Below are positions 1 through 6,653 of a stretch of 8,360 nucleotides of DNA, piece by piece (the first letter of the stretch is position 1; each line of letters opens with the position of its first letter). Position numbers and translations under genes: made by a program. The DNA comes from Paracoccaceae bacterium (lineage in GTDB: Bacteria; Pseudomonadota; Alphaproteobacteria; Rhodobacterales; Rhodobacteraceae): assembly GCA_009920225.1 (NCBI GenBank), contig RGAJ01000062.1, positions 1 through 8,360 of the forward strand, given 5' to 3'. The notes beneath the pieces are model-generated. The model was not told where the DNA came from. It made no database searches and saw only the letters and a list, made by a program, of their open reading frames with translations.

Positions 1-1
1 C

Positions 2-550
2 TTTACCTTTGGTCCAATCTCTTCGCTGTCTGAAATGATCACTTTGGTGGCGGACGGCATTTTTGAAAAGGGCGCGCAGGGATTAGGCATGATGACATCT
101 GCCTTTGGCATCGGTGCGCTTGCGGCCTCGGCAACGCAGGTGATGTTGGGCACCGCGCATTTGCACAACAACTTGCTGCGACTGGCAGTGATTATTGTTG
201 GGCTCTTGTCAGGGGGTGTCATGGTAACGGCGGCATCCTTTGAAGCGGCCTTGATTGCAGCGGTCTTGTTTGGGTTTGGCGCGATCATGGCGGCGGTATC
301 CCTGCAAGTGAACATCCAAGCCAACGTTGCCGATCATATGCGTGGGCGCGTGATGTCTTTGTGGATGATGTCTGCAACCCTTGCCACATCAATCACGGCG
401 GTCGGGATGACGTGGGCGGCCGAATACTTTGGCTTTCAGCCGGTTGCGCGTCTGGTCTTTATAACGGCTTTGGTGATTGTGACGGCACTGGCGTTATACA
501 CGCGCGACAGTGATCAACCTGCTTGTGACACAACGTCCAAGAATGCCTGA
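2..550 (+). CDS. MFS transporter, C-terminal part (5' end outside window)
   Basis: The frame is open from base 2, so this is the last 182 residues of a gene that begins to the left; the ATG at 35 is internal. The visible part is strongly hydrophobic, with about five membrane segments separated by short loops. It carries the loop DHMRGRVMSLW (bases 334-366), which matches the R-G-R-V-M-S loop of the major facilitator superfamily, especially the MFS_3/EntS-like exporter group that includes enterobactin exporters. The likely role is proton-driven efflux of a small molecule across the inner membrane. The substrate cannot be read from this half. The C-terminus is a short polar cytoplasmic tail. 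The last 37 coding bases overlap the 3' end of recQ on the other strand, so no terminator fits between the two genes. Family assignment is fairly sure; the function is only a class. Confidence 0.85.
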   Translation, partial: FTFGPISSLSEMITLVADGIFEKGAQGLGMMTSAFGIGALAASATQVMLGTAHLHNNLLRLAVIIVGLLSGGVMVTAASFEAALIAAVLFGFGAIMAAVSLQVNIQANVADHMRGRVMSLWMMSATLATSITAVGMTWAAEYFGFQPVARLVFITALVIVTALALYTRDSDQPACDTTSKNA

Positions 551-2553
551 CCAAAGCGTTCTGCGCGACGCTCGCCCAAGATCCGCTCAAGGGCGCGATG
601 ATCGCGCGGACGCATTTGCGCAACCTTTGCCAACAGAGATGCCGAACAGCTGAGCGGCTTTTCCGTGCCATCCCGCCCACGGGCAAGATCGGCCTGCGCC
701 TCAAGCAATTGATCGTAGAGCGATGCTTCCGACCGGCCCGCAATTTTGCGTCGCGTCGGATGCACACGATCTGCGGCGCCCGTGATCACAGACAAAAACT
801 CTGCCCCATAGGTTGCAAGCTTTTTCGCCCCCACGCCGCTAATGCGCGCCATGTCATCAAGGGTTTGCGGCCGTTCTTGTGCCATTTCGATCAGCGTTTT
901 GTCATTGAACACGATATACGCCGGCACATCCGCCGCCTCGGCCAAAGCGCGGCGTTTTGCCTTGAGAGCGGACAGCAAAGGTGCATCTTCTTCCGAAACA
1001 AGCGTTTTCACCTTGGGCGTTTGGCGTGCGGATCGAATGCTGTCCATCCGCAAGGTGATTTTTTGTTCATCGCGCAATATCGGAAGCGCCGCATCCGTCA
1101 TGCGCAAAGCCCCATGTCGTTCACGGTCGGGACGGATCAGGTCATGCCCCATCATTTGGCGAAATACGGCATTCCACTGATGCGTGCTTAACGCGCGGCC
1201 AACCCCAAAGGTCGGCAAATCTTCGTGGCCGCGTGCGCGCACCTTGTCTGTGGCTTTGCCCGTCAAGATATCAATCAGATGTCCCGCCCCAAAGGATTCT
1301 TGGGTCCGCAATATCGCCGACAGGGCCATGCGCACGTTTTGAGTGCCATCAAATGTTTCAACAGGCGCGTCGCATAAATCGCACTTACCGCAGGCTTCGG
1401 TGGTTTCCCCGAAATAGGCAAGCAATGTCTTGCGCCGGCATTCCAACGCTTCTGACAATCCCAATAAAGCGTTCAATCGCCCATGATCCGCCATTCGGCG
1501 ATCTGCTGGGGCAAGCCCTTCGTCGATTTGCGTGCGCCGCAAACGAATATCTTCTGCACCATAGAGGGTAAAGGTTTCTGCAGGTGCCCCATCGCGCCCA
1601 GCGCGACCAATTTCTTGGTAATAGGCCTCGATAGATTTTGGAAGATCGGCATGCGCCACCCAGCGGATATCGGGCTTGTCCACGCCCATGCCAAAGGCCA
1701 CGGTTGCCACCACAATCAACCCATCTTCTTTAGCAAAACGCGCTTCGACATGTCGGCGGTCATCCGGATCCATACCACCGTGATAAAAACAGGCGTTGTG
1801 TCCTGAATCCTCTAACGCTTTGGCAAGGCTTTCGGTTTTCGCGCGCGTCGCGCAATACACGATCCCCGATTGCCCTTTGCGGGCATCTGCGAATTCTAGG
1901 ATCTGTTTGCGAGGGTTGTCCTTGATTGCAAACGCCAAATGGATATTCGGTCGATCAAAGCCACGCAAAAACGTGACAGGCGGCACACCATCGAACAAAC
2001 GTTCGACAATTTCATCGCGCGTTTCGGCATCAGCCGTCGCCGTGAACGCCGAAAGAGGCACACCAAGAGTGCGACGCAATTCACCGATCTTTAGATAATC
2101 CGGGCGAAAATCATGTCCCCACTGGCTGACGCAATGGGCTTCGTCCACTGCAATCATAGAAATATTGTAACGCCGTAACAGCGCAAACGTGGACGATGAT
2201 CCCAACCGTTCAGGCGCCAGATACAGCAATTTCAAACTGCCATTTTCAAGTCCGTCGTAAACATATTGCGTTTCTGCGTCCGTATTCGCGGATGTCAGCG
2301 CACCCGCCACCACACCAACAGATTGCAGCCCACGCACCTGGTCACGCATCAGTGCAATCAGGGGGGAAATAACCAAAACCACACCCTGCCGCGCCAAAGC
2401 AGGCAATTGAAAACACAGTGATTTTCCGCCACCTGTTGGCATAATCGCCAACACATTGTCCCCACGAATGACCGTTTCAACAATCTCTTGCTGTCCAGAT
2501 CGAAATCCATCGAATCCAAAAACATTCCGCAAAAGATCGGAGAGGTCTGACAT
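514..2553 (-). CDS. recQ: ATP-dependent DNA helicase RecQ
   Basis: This is a 679-residue superfamily 2 helicase that unwinds DNA 3' to 5' in recombination and replication-fork repair. Motifs, in order: Q-motif-like FRSGQQEIV (17-25), Walker A MPTGGGKSL (38-46), DEAH (137-140) followed by the RecQ aromatic-rich loop CVSQWGHDFRPDY (141-153), TAT (171-173), and motif VI QEIGRAGRDG (313-322). The RecQ zinc-binding cysteines are C372, C388, C391 and C394, followed by a winged-helix region (about 405-500). An HRDC domain spans about 525-595. A second HRDC-like helical segment lies at about 610-679, making the protein longer than E. coli RecQ (about 610). I chose the ATG at 2553 because MSDLSDLL leads straight into the helicase fold. 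The alternative ATG at 2601 adds 16 polar residues and lacks a Shine-Dalgarno. An AGGA lies 13 bases before the chosen ATG, which is rather far. The gene is convergent with the MFS gene and divergent from the membrane protein gene. Confidence 0.96.
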   Translation of the reverse strand: MSDLSDLLRNVFGFDGFRSGQQEIVETVIRGDNVLAIMPTGGGKSLCFQLPALARQGVVLVISPLIALMRDQVRGLQSVGVVAGALTSANTDAETQYVYDGLENGSLKLLYLAPERLGSSSTFALLRRYNISMIAVDEAHCVSQWGHDFRPDYLKIGELRRTLGVPLSAFTATADAETRDEIVERLFDGVPPVTFLRGFDRPNIHLAFAIKDNPRKQILEFADARKGQSGIVYCATRAKTESLAKALEDSGHNACFYHGGMDPDDRRHVEARFAKEDGLIVVATVAFGMGVDKPDIRWVAHADLPKSIEAYYQEIGRAGRDGAPAETFTLYGAEDIRLRRTQIDEGLAPADRRMADHGRLNALLGLSEALECRRKTLLAYFGETTEACGKCDLCDAPVETFDGTQNVRMALSAILRTQESFGAGHLIDILTGKATDKVRARGHEDLPTFGVGRALSTHQWNAVFRQMMGHDLIRPDRERHGALRMTDAALPILRDEQKITLRMDSIRSARQTPKVKTLVSEEDAPLLSALKAKRRALAEAADVPAYIVFNDKTLIEMAQERPQTLDDMARISGVGAKKLATYGAEFLSVITGAADRVHPTRRKIAGRSEASLYDQLLEAQADLARGRDGTEKPLSCSASLLAKVAQMRPRDHRALERILGERRAERFGQAFLDVVSQAG

Positions 2554-2657
2554 CGGGGGGTACGTGTCCTGCTGCTGATAGGTTTTCTTGGGTGTTAGCA
2601 TATCGCACCGATGGTGTCATCCATCGAAAATCGCAACTTGCCGTGATGCAAACCCCA

Positions 2658-2674
2658 TTCACCACCGTGGTGAA
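2658..2674. repeat. 17-base perfect inverted repeat, possible operator
   Basis: TTCACCAC-C-GTGGTGAA has two perfectly matching 8-base arms around a single central base. A one-base centre cannot form a normal hairpin loop, so as a functional element a dimeric repressor or activator site is more likely than a terminator. It lies about 105 bases before the recQ start and about 165 bases before the membrane protein start, where an operator could act on either promoter. No regulator gene is adjacent, and I do not recognise the motif. Confidence 0.4.
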
Positions 2675-2826
2675 AAAGGAATAACCCGTTGATTTTCGGC
2701 GCATCTGTCAAAAACGTATTGCGAGATTTATCTTATCGGTCCATAAATATGGCAAAAATGAGGCAATCCGATCCGTTCGGATATTTGGGAAAAGCACAGG
2801 CAATGTACCCGTGCACCCCAGCAAGT

Positions 2827-2830
2827 GAGG
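2827..2830 (+). promoter_or_regulatory. Ribosome binding site GAGG that decides the start
   Basis: GAGG ends six bases before the ATG at 2837. A GTG codon at 2825 in the same frame would open the reading frame four codons earlier, but it overlaps this Shine-Dalgarno and has none of its own. The ATG is therefore preferred. Confidence 0.65.
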
Positions 2831-2836
2831 AAGAGC

Positions 2837-3664
2837 ATGATCGTTTCGATCATAACAGCGGTTTTGCGCGCGACACTGGTTGCGATTGCAATTTCTATTC
2901 CCTCGCTCTTGCTGGTTCCTGCCTCCGAAGACGGATCCTATATTGTTTTACTGGGTGCGTTTTTGATCGGCGGGCTTGTGTGTTTGGAATATTTGAACAC
3001 CTATCCCTGTCTGTTGGAATTTCGCGAAGCGCCCCCGTTTAACCGTATCCGTTTTGGACATGCGTTTTGTATCATCCTCGGAACCAGCCTTTTGTTACGC
3101 GGCCCCTTGGGCGAAACACCAAGCCAGTTGTTGGAAAACATATCTGTAATATTGGGCCATACGTTGGATTTCGAATATTCCCCTGTGCATTTGGTGGTAT
3201 TGATGCTGCCGCAAAACTTGCCTGCGGTATTTGTGGATGCGATGCGTCTTGCTGCGGGGTTTGGGTTTTTTGTTTCGCTTTTGGTGATCGCAGGGTTTTA
3301 TACAATCTTGCGCGTTACGAAATGGCCGTTGCCTCATGGATCTTTCAACGTTTGGACAAACCTACCCCTTTTGGACCCAACCACGGGGGGCGATATCGTG
3401 GATCGCCTGACCCGCGATGGGCGCATTAACATTGCACTGGGTATTGTTCTTCCGTTTCTATTTCCAGCCGTAATTTTGATACTGAGTCTTGTTTTTGGGC
3501 CAGAATTCTTTTTCGATTTGCAATCACTTGCATGGATGTTGATCATTTGGTCGATCATCCCAACAACATGCGCGATGCGTGGAATGGCGATGCTGCGCAT
3601 TTCTGCGCTGATCCAAAACAAACGCCAAGCCAAGGACCCCAATCACACACTTCAAATCGCCTGA
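2837..3664 (+). CDS. Multi-pass membrane protein of unknown function
   Basis: A 275-residue, strongly hydrophobic protein that I cannot assign to a named family. About six membrane segments are visible, roughly at residues 5-27, 33-55, 71-88, 138-160, 196-220 and 229-245, with another weak hydrophobic stretch at 116-134. No cleavable signal peptide is obvious; the first helix looks like an anchor. Between the fifth and sixth helices is a hydrophilic stretch (about 160-195) containing NVWTNLPLLDPTTGGDIVDR, the most motif-like part. The C-terminus is basic and polar. No catalytic or transport signature is visible. Codon and base use resemble the neighbours, and with the good ribosome binding site this looks like a real gene. 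The stop is 113 bases before leuB on the same strand, so cotranscription is possible, but the position gives no functional clue. I infer a conserved hypothetical inner-membrane protein. Confidence 0.8.
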   Translation: MIVSIITAVLRATLVAIAISIPSLLLVPASEDGSYIVLLGAFLIGGLVCLEYLNTYPCLLEFREAPPFNRIRFGHAFCIILGTSLLLRGPLGETPSQLLENISVILGHTLDFEYSPVHLVVLMLPQNLPAVFVDAMRLAAGFGFFVSLLVIAGFYTILRVTKWPLPHGSFNVWTNLPLLDPTTGGDIVDRLTRDGRINIALGIVLPFLFPAVILILSLVFGPEFFFDLQSLAWMLIIWSIIPTTCAMRGMAMLRISALIQNKRQAKDPNHTLQIA

Positions 3665-3763
3665 GAGATCCGATGTAGATTCAGTTAAGCGACGCGATCA
3701 GGCCCTTGCTTTCTTGACCATTGCCGCCGAAATCGTTAGGCCGTTGTCAAAGATTTGAAACGC

Positions 3764-3768
3764 AAGGA
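3764..3768 (+). promoter_or_regulatory. leuB ribosome binding site AAGGA
   Basis: AAGGA ends nine bases before the ATG at 3778 and fixes the start there. An in-frame TTG at 3721 would add 19 polar residues unlike the family N-terminus. A possible promoter lies just upstream (TTGACC at 3714-3719, 17-base spacer, poor -10 TAGGCC at 3737-3742), with low confidence. Confidence 0.75.
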
Positions 3769-3777
3769 CGTAATCAT

Positions 3778-4884
3778 ATGAGCAACCCCTCAATTCTTAT
3801 TCTGCCAGGTGACGGTATTGGCCCCGAAGTAATGGCAGAAGTGCGCAAGATCATCGATTGGTACGGCGCAAAACGTGACTTGGTGTTTGACGTATCCGAA
3901 GATTTGGTCGGCGGCTGCGCATACGATAAACACGGCACACCATTGCATGATGACACCATGGCCAAAGCCCAAGAGGTTGACGCCGTGCTTTTGGGTGCCG
4001 TTGGCGGCCCGAAATACGACGCCCTTGATTTTTCTGTAAAACCTGAGCGCGGCTTGTTGCGCTTGCGCAAGGAAATGGACCTGTATTCCAACCTGCGCCC
4101 TGCACAGTGCTTTGACGCTTTGGCGGATTTCTCGTCGTTGAAAAAGGACGTGGTTGCCGGTCTCGACATTATGATCGTGCGCGAATTGACGTCAGGCATC
4201 TATTTCGGTGAACCACGCGGCATTTTCAAAGAGGGCAATGAACGCGTCGGTATCAACACCCAACGCTATACCGAATCCGAAATCGAACGCGTTGCGCGGT
4301 CTGCTTTTGAATTGGCGCGTCGTCGCAACAACAAAGTCTGTTCGATGGAAAAAGCAAACGTCATGGAATCAGGCATCCTATGGCGTGAAGTTGTACAAAA
4401 AGTGCACGACACCGAATACCCAGATGTCGAACTGTCCCATATGTATGCCGACGCAGGCGCGATGCAGCTGTGCCGCTGGCCCAAGCAGTTTGATGTGATC
4501 GTTACTGACAACCTGTTTGGCGATTTGCTGTCCGACGCGGCTGCGATGCTGACAGGATCGTTGGGCATGTTGCCATCCGCGTCCTTGGGCGCACCAATGG
4601 CAAACGGTCGTCCAAAGGCATTGTACGAACCCGTTCACGGTTCTGCGCCTGACATCGCCGGCCAAGGCAAAGCAAACCCGATCGCATGTATCCTATCCTT
4701 TGCAATGGCGCTGCGCTATTCGTTCGATAATGGCGCAGAGGCCGATCGTTTGGAAAAAGCGATTGAAACCGTTTTGGCAAATGGCGCGCGCACGGCCGAC
4801 CTTTTGGGCGAAGACGGAGTCACACCGCTGTCCACTTCTGAAATGGGCGATGCGATCCTTGCCGCACTAGACGCAAGTTTATAA
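3778..4884 (+). CDS. leuB: 3-isopropylmalate dehydrogenase
   Basis: LeuB catalyses the third step of leucine synthesis: NAD-dependent oxidation and decarboxylation of 3-isopropylmalate to 2-oxoisocaproate, in the cytoplasm as a homodimer with Mg or Mn. The 368-residue length is normal for the family. The N-terminus [11 protein letters not shown] (8-18) is the family opening. Substrate-binding residues are all in place: R97 and R107 in the loop around [15 protein letters not shown]135 in RELTSG, Y142 in IYFGEPRG and K192 in EKANVMESG. Metal-binding acids are D225 (MYADAGAMQ), D249 and D253 (NLFGDLLSD). The NAD-binding loop is [15 protein letters not shown] (287-301). The [19 protein letters not shown] type of substrate loop separates LeuB from isocitrate and tartrate dehydrogenases. 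leuC and leuD are not in the window immediately upstream. No leucine-rich leader peptide or attenuator is visible. The gene ends at a strong terminator, so it is the last gene of its transcript. Confidence 0.98.
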   Translation: MSNPSILILPGDGIGPEVMAEVRKIIDWYGAKRDLVFDVSEDLVGGCAYDKHGTPLHDDTMAKAQEVDAVLLGAVGGPKYDALDFSVKPERGLLRLRKEMDLYSNLRPAQCFDALADFSSLKKDVVAGLDIMIVRELTSGIYFGEPRGIFKEGNERVGINTQRYTESEIERVARSAFELARRRNNKVCSMEKANVMESGILWREVVQKVHDTEYPDVELSHMYADAGAMQLCRWPKQFDVIVTDNLFGDLLSDAAAMLTGSLGMLPSASLGAPMANGRPKALYEPVHGSAPDIAGQGKANPIACILSFAMALRYSFDNGAEADRLEKAIETVLANGARTADLLGEDGVTPLSTSEMGDAILAALDASL

Positions 4885-4892
4885 TGATATAG

Positions 4893-4916
4893 TGGCAAGG
4901 GATATTTCCCTTGCCA
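4893..4916 (+). terminator. Rho-independent terminator after leuB
   Basis: TGGCAAGGGA and TCCCTTGCCA form a perfect 10-bp stem around a 4-base loop (TATT), followed by TCTTT. It starts eight bases after the leuB stop. The T tract is short, so termination may be partial, but stem length and position fit well. Confidence 0.8.
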
Positions 4917-4940
4917 TCTTTCCCTGATCTATGATTGTGC

Positions 4941-4946
4941 TATAGT
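4941..4946 (+). promoter_or_regulatory. Possible -10 element for the DMT permease gene
   Basis: TATAGT lies 31 bases before the ATG at 4978, in the short gap after the leuB terminator. No good -35 hexamer sits at the right distance (positions around 4918-4923 are CTTTCC), so this is only a candidate. The terminator just upstream implies that the permease has its own promoter. Confidence 0.35.
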
Positions 4947-4977
4947 GTTAGCGGAAACATAATCAATAGGCCCCCCG

Positions 4978-5925
4978 ATGTCCCCAAATGCAAAAGGCGC
5001 AATTTTCGCCCTGCTTGGTTTTGCCATTTTTTCGGCACATGACGTGATCGTGAAATATCTGGGGTCGCAGTATTCCACATTTCAGGTGATCTTTTTTTCG
5101 GTCCTGTTCAGCTTTCCGATGATTTTCACCATGCATTTGCGTGAACGCAGCGCAGACAACATGTTGCCAAAACATCCGTGGTGGTCAGCCTTGCGAGTCA
5201 TCACAACCGTCATCACCGGGATGTCGGCATTTTATGCGTTCTCGGTGTTACCTTTGGCGCAAACCTATGCATTCTTGTTCGGCATGCCGTTGGTGATAAC
5301 GATCCTGTCCATTCCGATGCTCGGCGAAAAAGTGGGCGTTCACCGCGGGGGCGCGGTGATCGTCGGGTTGATCGGCGTCATGGTTGTATTGCGCCCTGGC
5401 ACCAGTGACCTGTCGCTTGGGCACATCGCAGCGTTGACTGCGGCCGTGTTCGGCGCGATTGGATCCTTGATCGTACGCAAAATCGGCAGCGAAGAGCGCA
5501 ACATCGTTTTGCTGATGTATCCAATGTTTGCGAACTTGATCGTCATGGCGGTCTTGATGCCCGCGCACTATGTGCCATTGCAGTTGTTCGATTTGGGTGC
5601 CTTGGCTTTGATGGCGATGATGGCCTCTGTCGCATCCTTGTTTATCATCCTTGCCTATAAAACAGGCGAGGCCGCAGTCGTCGCACCCATGCATTATTCC
5701 CAAATGATTTGGGCTATTGTGTATGGATTTTTCTTTTTCGACGAACTTCCCGACCAGATAACGATGTTGGGCAGCGCCATTATCATCGGCAGCGGCATTT
5801 ACGTCGTATTCCGCGAAGGTCGCATGAAAGCATCCAACACAACGCCTGTCTTGCTTAACCGCAGTCGTGCAGACACGGGGATCATTCCACGGATCAGTAT
5901 TCTTTCAAACAAAAACGCGAACTAG
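4978..5925 (+). CDS. EamA-family (DMT superfamily) transporter
   Basis: This 315-residue inner-membrane protein has the 10-helix layout of the drug/metabolite transporter superfamily, built from two EamA repeats (about residues 6-139 and 149-278). Family-like features are an AxxxLPLAQTYAFLFGMPL stretch in the first repeat (around 87-105), the LGEK turn (115-118) before its last helix, and FFDELPD (253-259) at the matching point of the second repeat, followed by a final helix ending in YVVFREGR. Members export or import amino acids, nucleosides, or other small metabolites; nothing here fixes the substrate. The last 30 or so residues form a polar tail beyond the usual end. The start has only a weak Shine-Dalgarno (TAGG, seven bases away) followed by CCCCCCG directly before ATG. 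Its TAG stop overlaps the stop of the opposing kinase frame. Confidence 0.93.
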   Translation: MSPNAKGAIFALLGFAIFSAHDVIVKYLGSQYSTFQVIFFSVLFSFPMIFTMHLRERSADNMLPKHPWWSALRVITTVITGMSAFYAFSVLPLAQTYAFLFGMPLVITILSIPMLGEKVGVHRGGAVIVGLIGVMVVLRPGTSDLSLGHIAALTAAVFGAIGSLIVRKIGSEERNIVLLMYPMFANLIVMAVLMPAHYVPLQLFDLGALALMAMMASVASLFIILAYKTGEAAVVAPMHYSQMIWAIVYGFFFFDELPDQITMLGSAIIIGSGIYVVFREGRMKASNTTPVLLNRSRADTGIIPRISILSNKNAN

Positions 5926-6653
5926 GAGTCCAAGAACCCGTTCAGCTTGGCATCAAGCTTTTTGACCTCAATCGGTTTGGCAATATAGTCATCCATACCC
6001 GCGGCAAAGCATTTATCTGCGTCGCCCTTAAGCGCGTTTGCGGTGATCGCAATAATCGGGACGCGCTTTAATCCTTCGCTGGCTTCAAATTCACGGATTT
6101 TACGCGACATTTCAAAGCCGTCCATGACAGGCATATGGCAATCGGTCAAAACAACATCATAGTTCTGTTTTTGGATCAGAATAAGCGCCTCACTGCCGTT
6201 TTGGGCCACTTCTGCAGAATAGCCCAACAGTTCTAGCTGTTTTTGTATAACGATCTGATTGATTTCGTTGTCTTCCACCACCAAAAGCTTTTTTGTACCG
6301 CGCCGTTCGAGTTGATCTTGGGTCAGATCCTCGACCCGCGTGATGGGCTTTACAGGTTCATCATCTGGAACCAAGCCTGATAAAATCCCGATGGACCGCA
6401 TAATTTCACTTGGCAGCATTGGGAACATTTGCGTCCGGATGACATCATCTTGCAATCGACCCAAGCGTTCCGAACGAACCCCCGTCAACAGCAGGAATTT
6501 TGGCGCGTCGACACAGCTGCGAATTTGTTCTTGCCACAGCGCAATATTTGCGGGGCTGTTGGGGGCGATGACAAAAATACTATTGGCAGAAACATTTACC
6601 TGACTGGGATCTATCGCGTCGCCCACATAGACGACACTGAACGACATCCCCAT
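5922..6653 (-). CDS. Hybrid histidine kinase, 3' part: pseudo-receiver remainder plus receiver domain (frameshifted)
   Basis: These 243 codons continue the kinase frame upstream but in the -1 frame. Residues 3 to about 95 resemble the rest of a receiver fold that has lost its chemistry: where the phospho-acceptor Asp should be, it reads IFVIAPNSP, and the conserved Lys near MFPMLPSE is gone. Residues 120-243 are a complete receiver domain with acidic pair E127-D128, phospho-acceptor D171 ([11 protein letters not shown]), T204 and K226 (IAKP). There is no DNA-binding output domain, so signal would pass on by phosphorelay. The ATG at 6653 has no good Shine-Dalgarno and an in-frame TGA lies two codons upstream (6657-6659). 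Independent translation therefore looks unlikely. I infer that this is the C-terminal third of one protein with the 6611-8065 frame. A separate response regulator is the less likely alternative, because the break falls inside a domain. Confidence 0.85.
   Translation of the reverse strand: MGMSFSVVYVGDAIDPSQVNVSANSIFVIAPNSPANIALWQEQIRSCVDAPKFLLLTGVRSERLGRLQDDVIRTQMFPMLPSEIMRSIGILSGLVPDDEPVKPITRVEDLTQDQLERRGTKKLLVVEDNEINQIVIQKQLELLGYSAEVAQNGSEALILIQKQNYDVVLTDCHMPVMDGFEMSRKIREFEASEGLKRVPIIAITANALKGDADKCFAAGMDDYIAKPIEVKKLDAKLNGFLDS

Larger units (their letters stand above)
2554..2836. other. Divergent intergenic region, recQ / membrane protein
   Basis: This region must hold the promoters for both divergent genes. 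I see no convincing gene in it. The best plus-strand promoter candidate is TTGCGA (2719-2724) with ATAAAT at 2743-2748 (18-base spacer), which is weak. A minus-strand candidate for recQ (TTGCAT, 17 bases, TTCGAT in the 2630-2660 area) is weaker. Two inverted repeats are present: a perfect one at 2658-2674, listed separately, and a 6-bp stem with a 6-base loop at 2609-2626 (CGATGG/CCATCG) that would fall in the recQ leader. A third small one, ATCCGTTCGGAT, sits at 2771-2782. I found no LexA-like GTTC-N7-GTTC box, so SOS control of recQ is not suggested. Confidence 0.5.

Noticed and set aside
598..1191. Long plus-strand open frame opposite recQ
   Set aside because: It lies wholly antisense to a clear helicase gene. 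Its translation is rich in Arg, Cys and His with no family pattern, as expected of a shadow frame.
2771..2782. ATCCGTTCGGAT palindrome preceded by a direct ATCCG
   Set aside because: The arms are only 5 bases long and fall in the leader of the membrane protein gene. Too short to call an operator or hairpin with confidence.
2689..3042. Plus-strand open frame of 117 codons before the membrane protein
   Set aside because: It overlaps the membrane protein gene by about 200 bases in another frame and has no ribosome binding site or recognisable content.
3665..3777. Leucine attenuator or leader peptide before leuB
   Set aside because: No short frame with clustered Leu codons and no competing hairpins with a T tract are present in these 113 bases.
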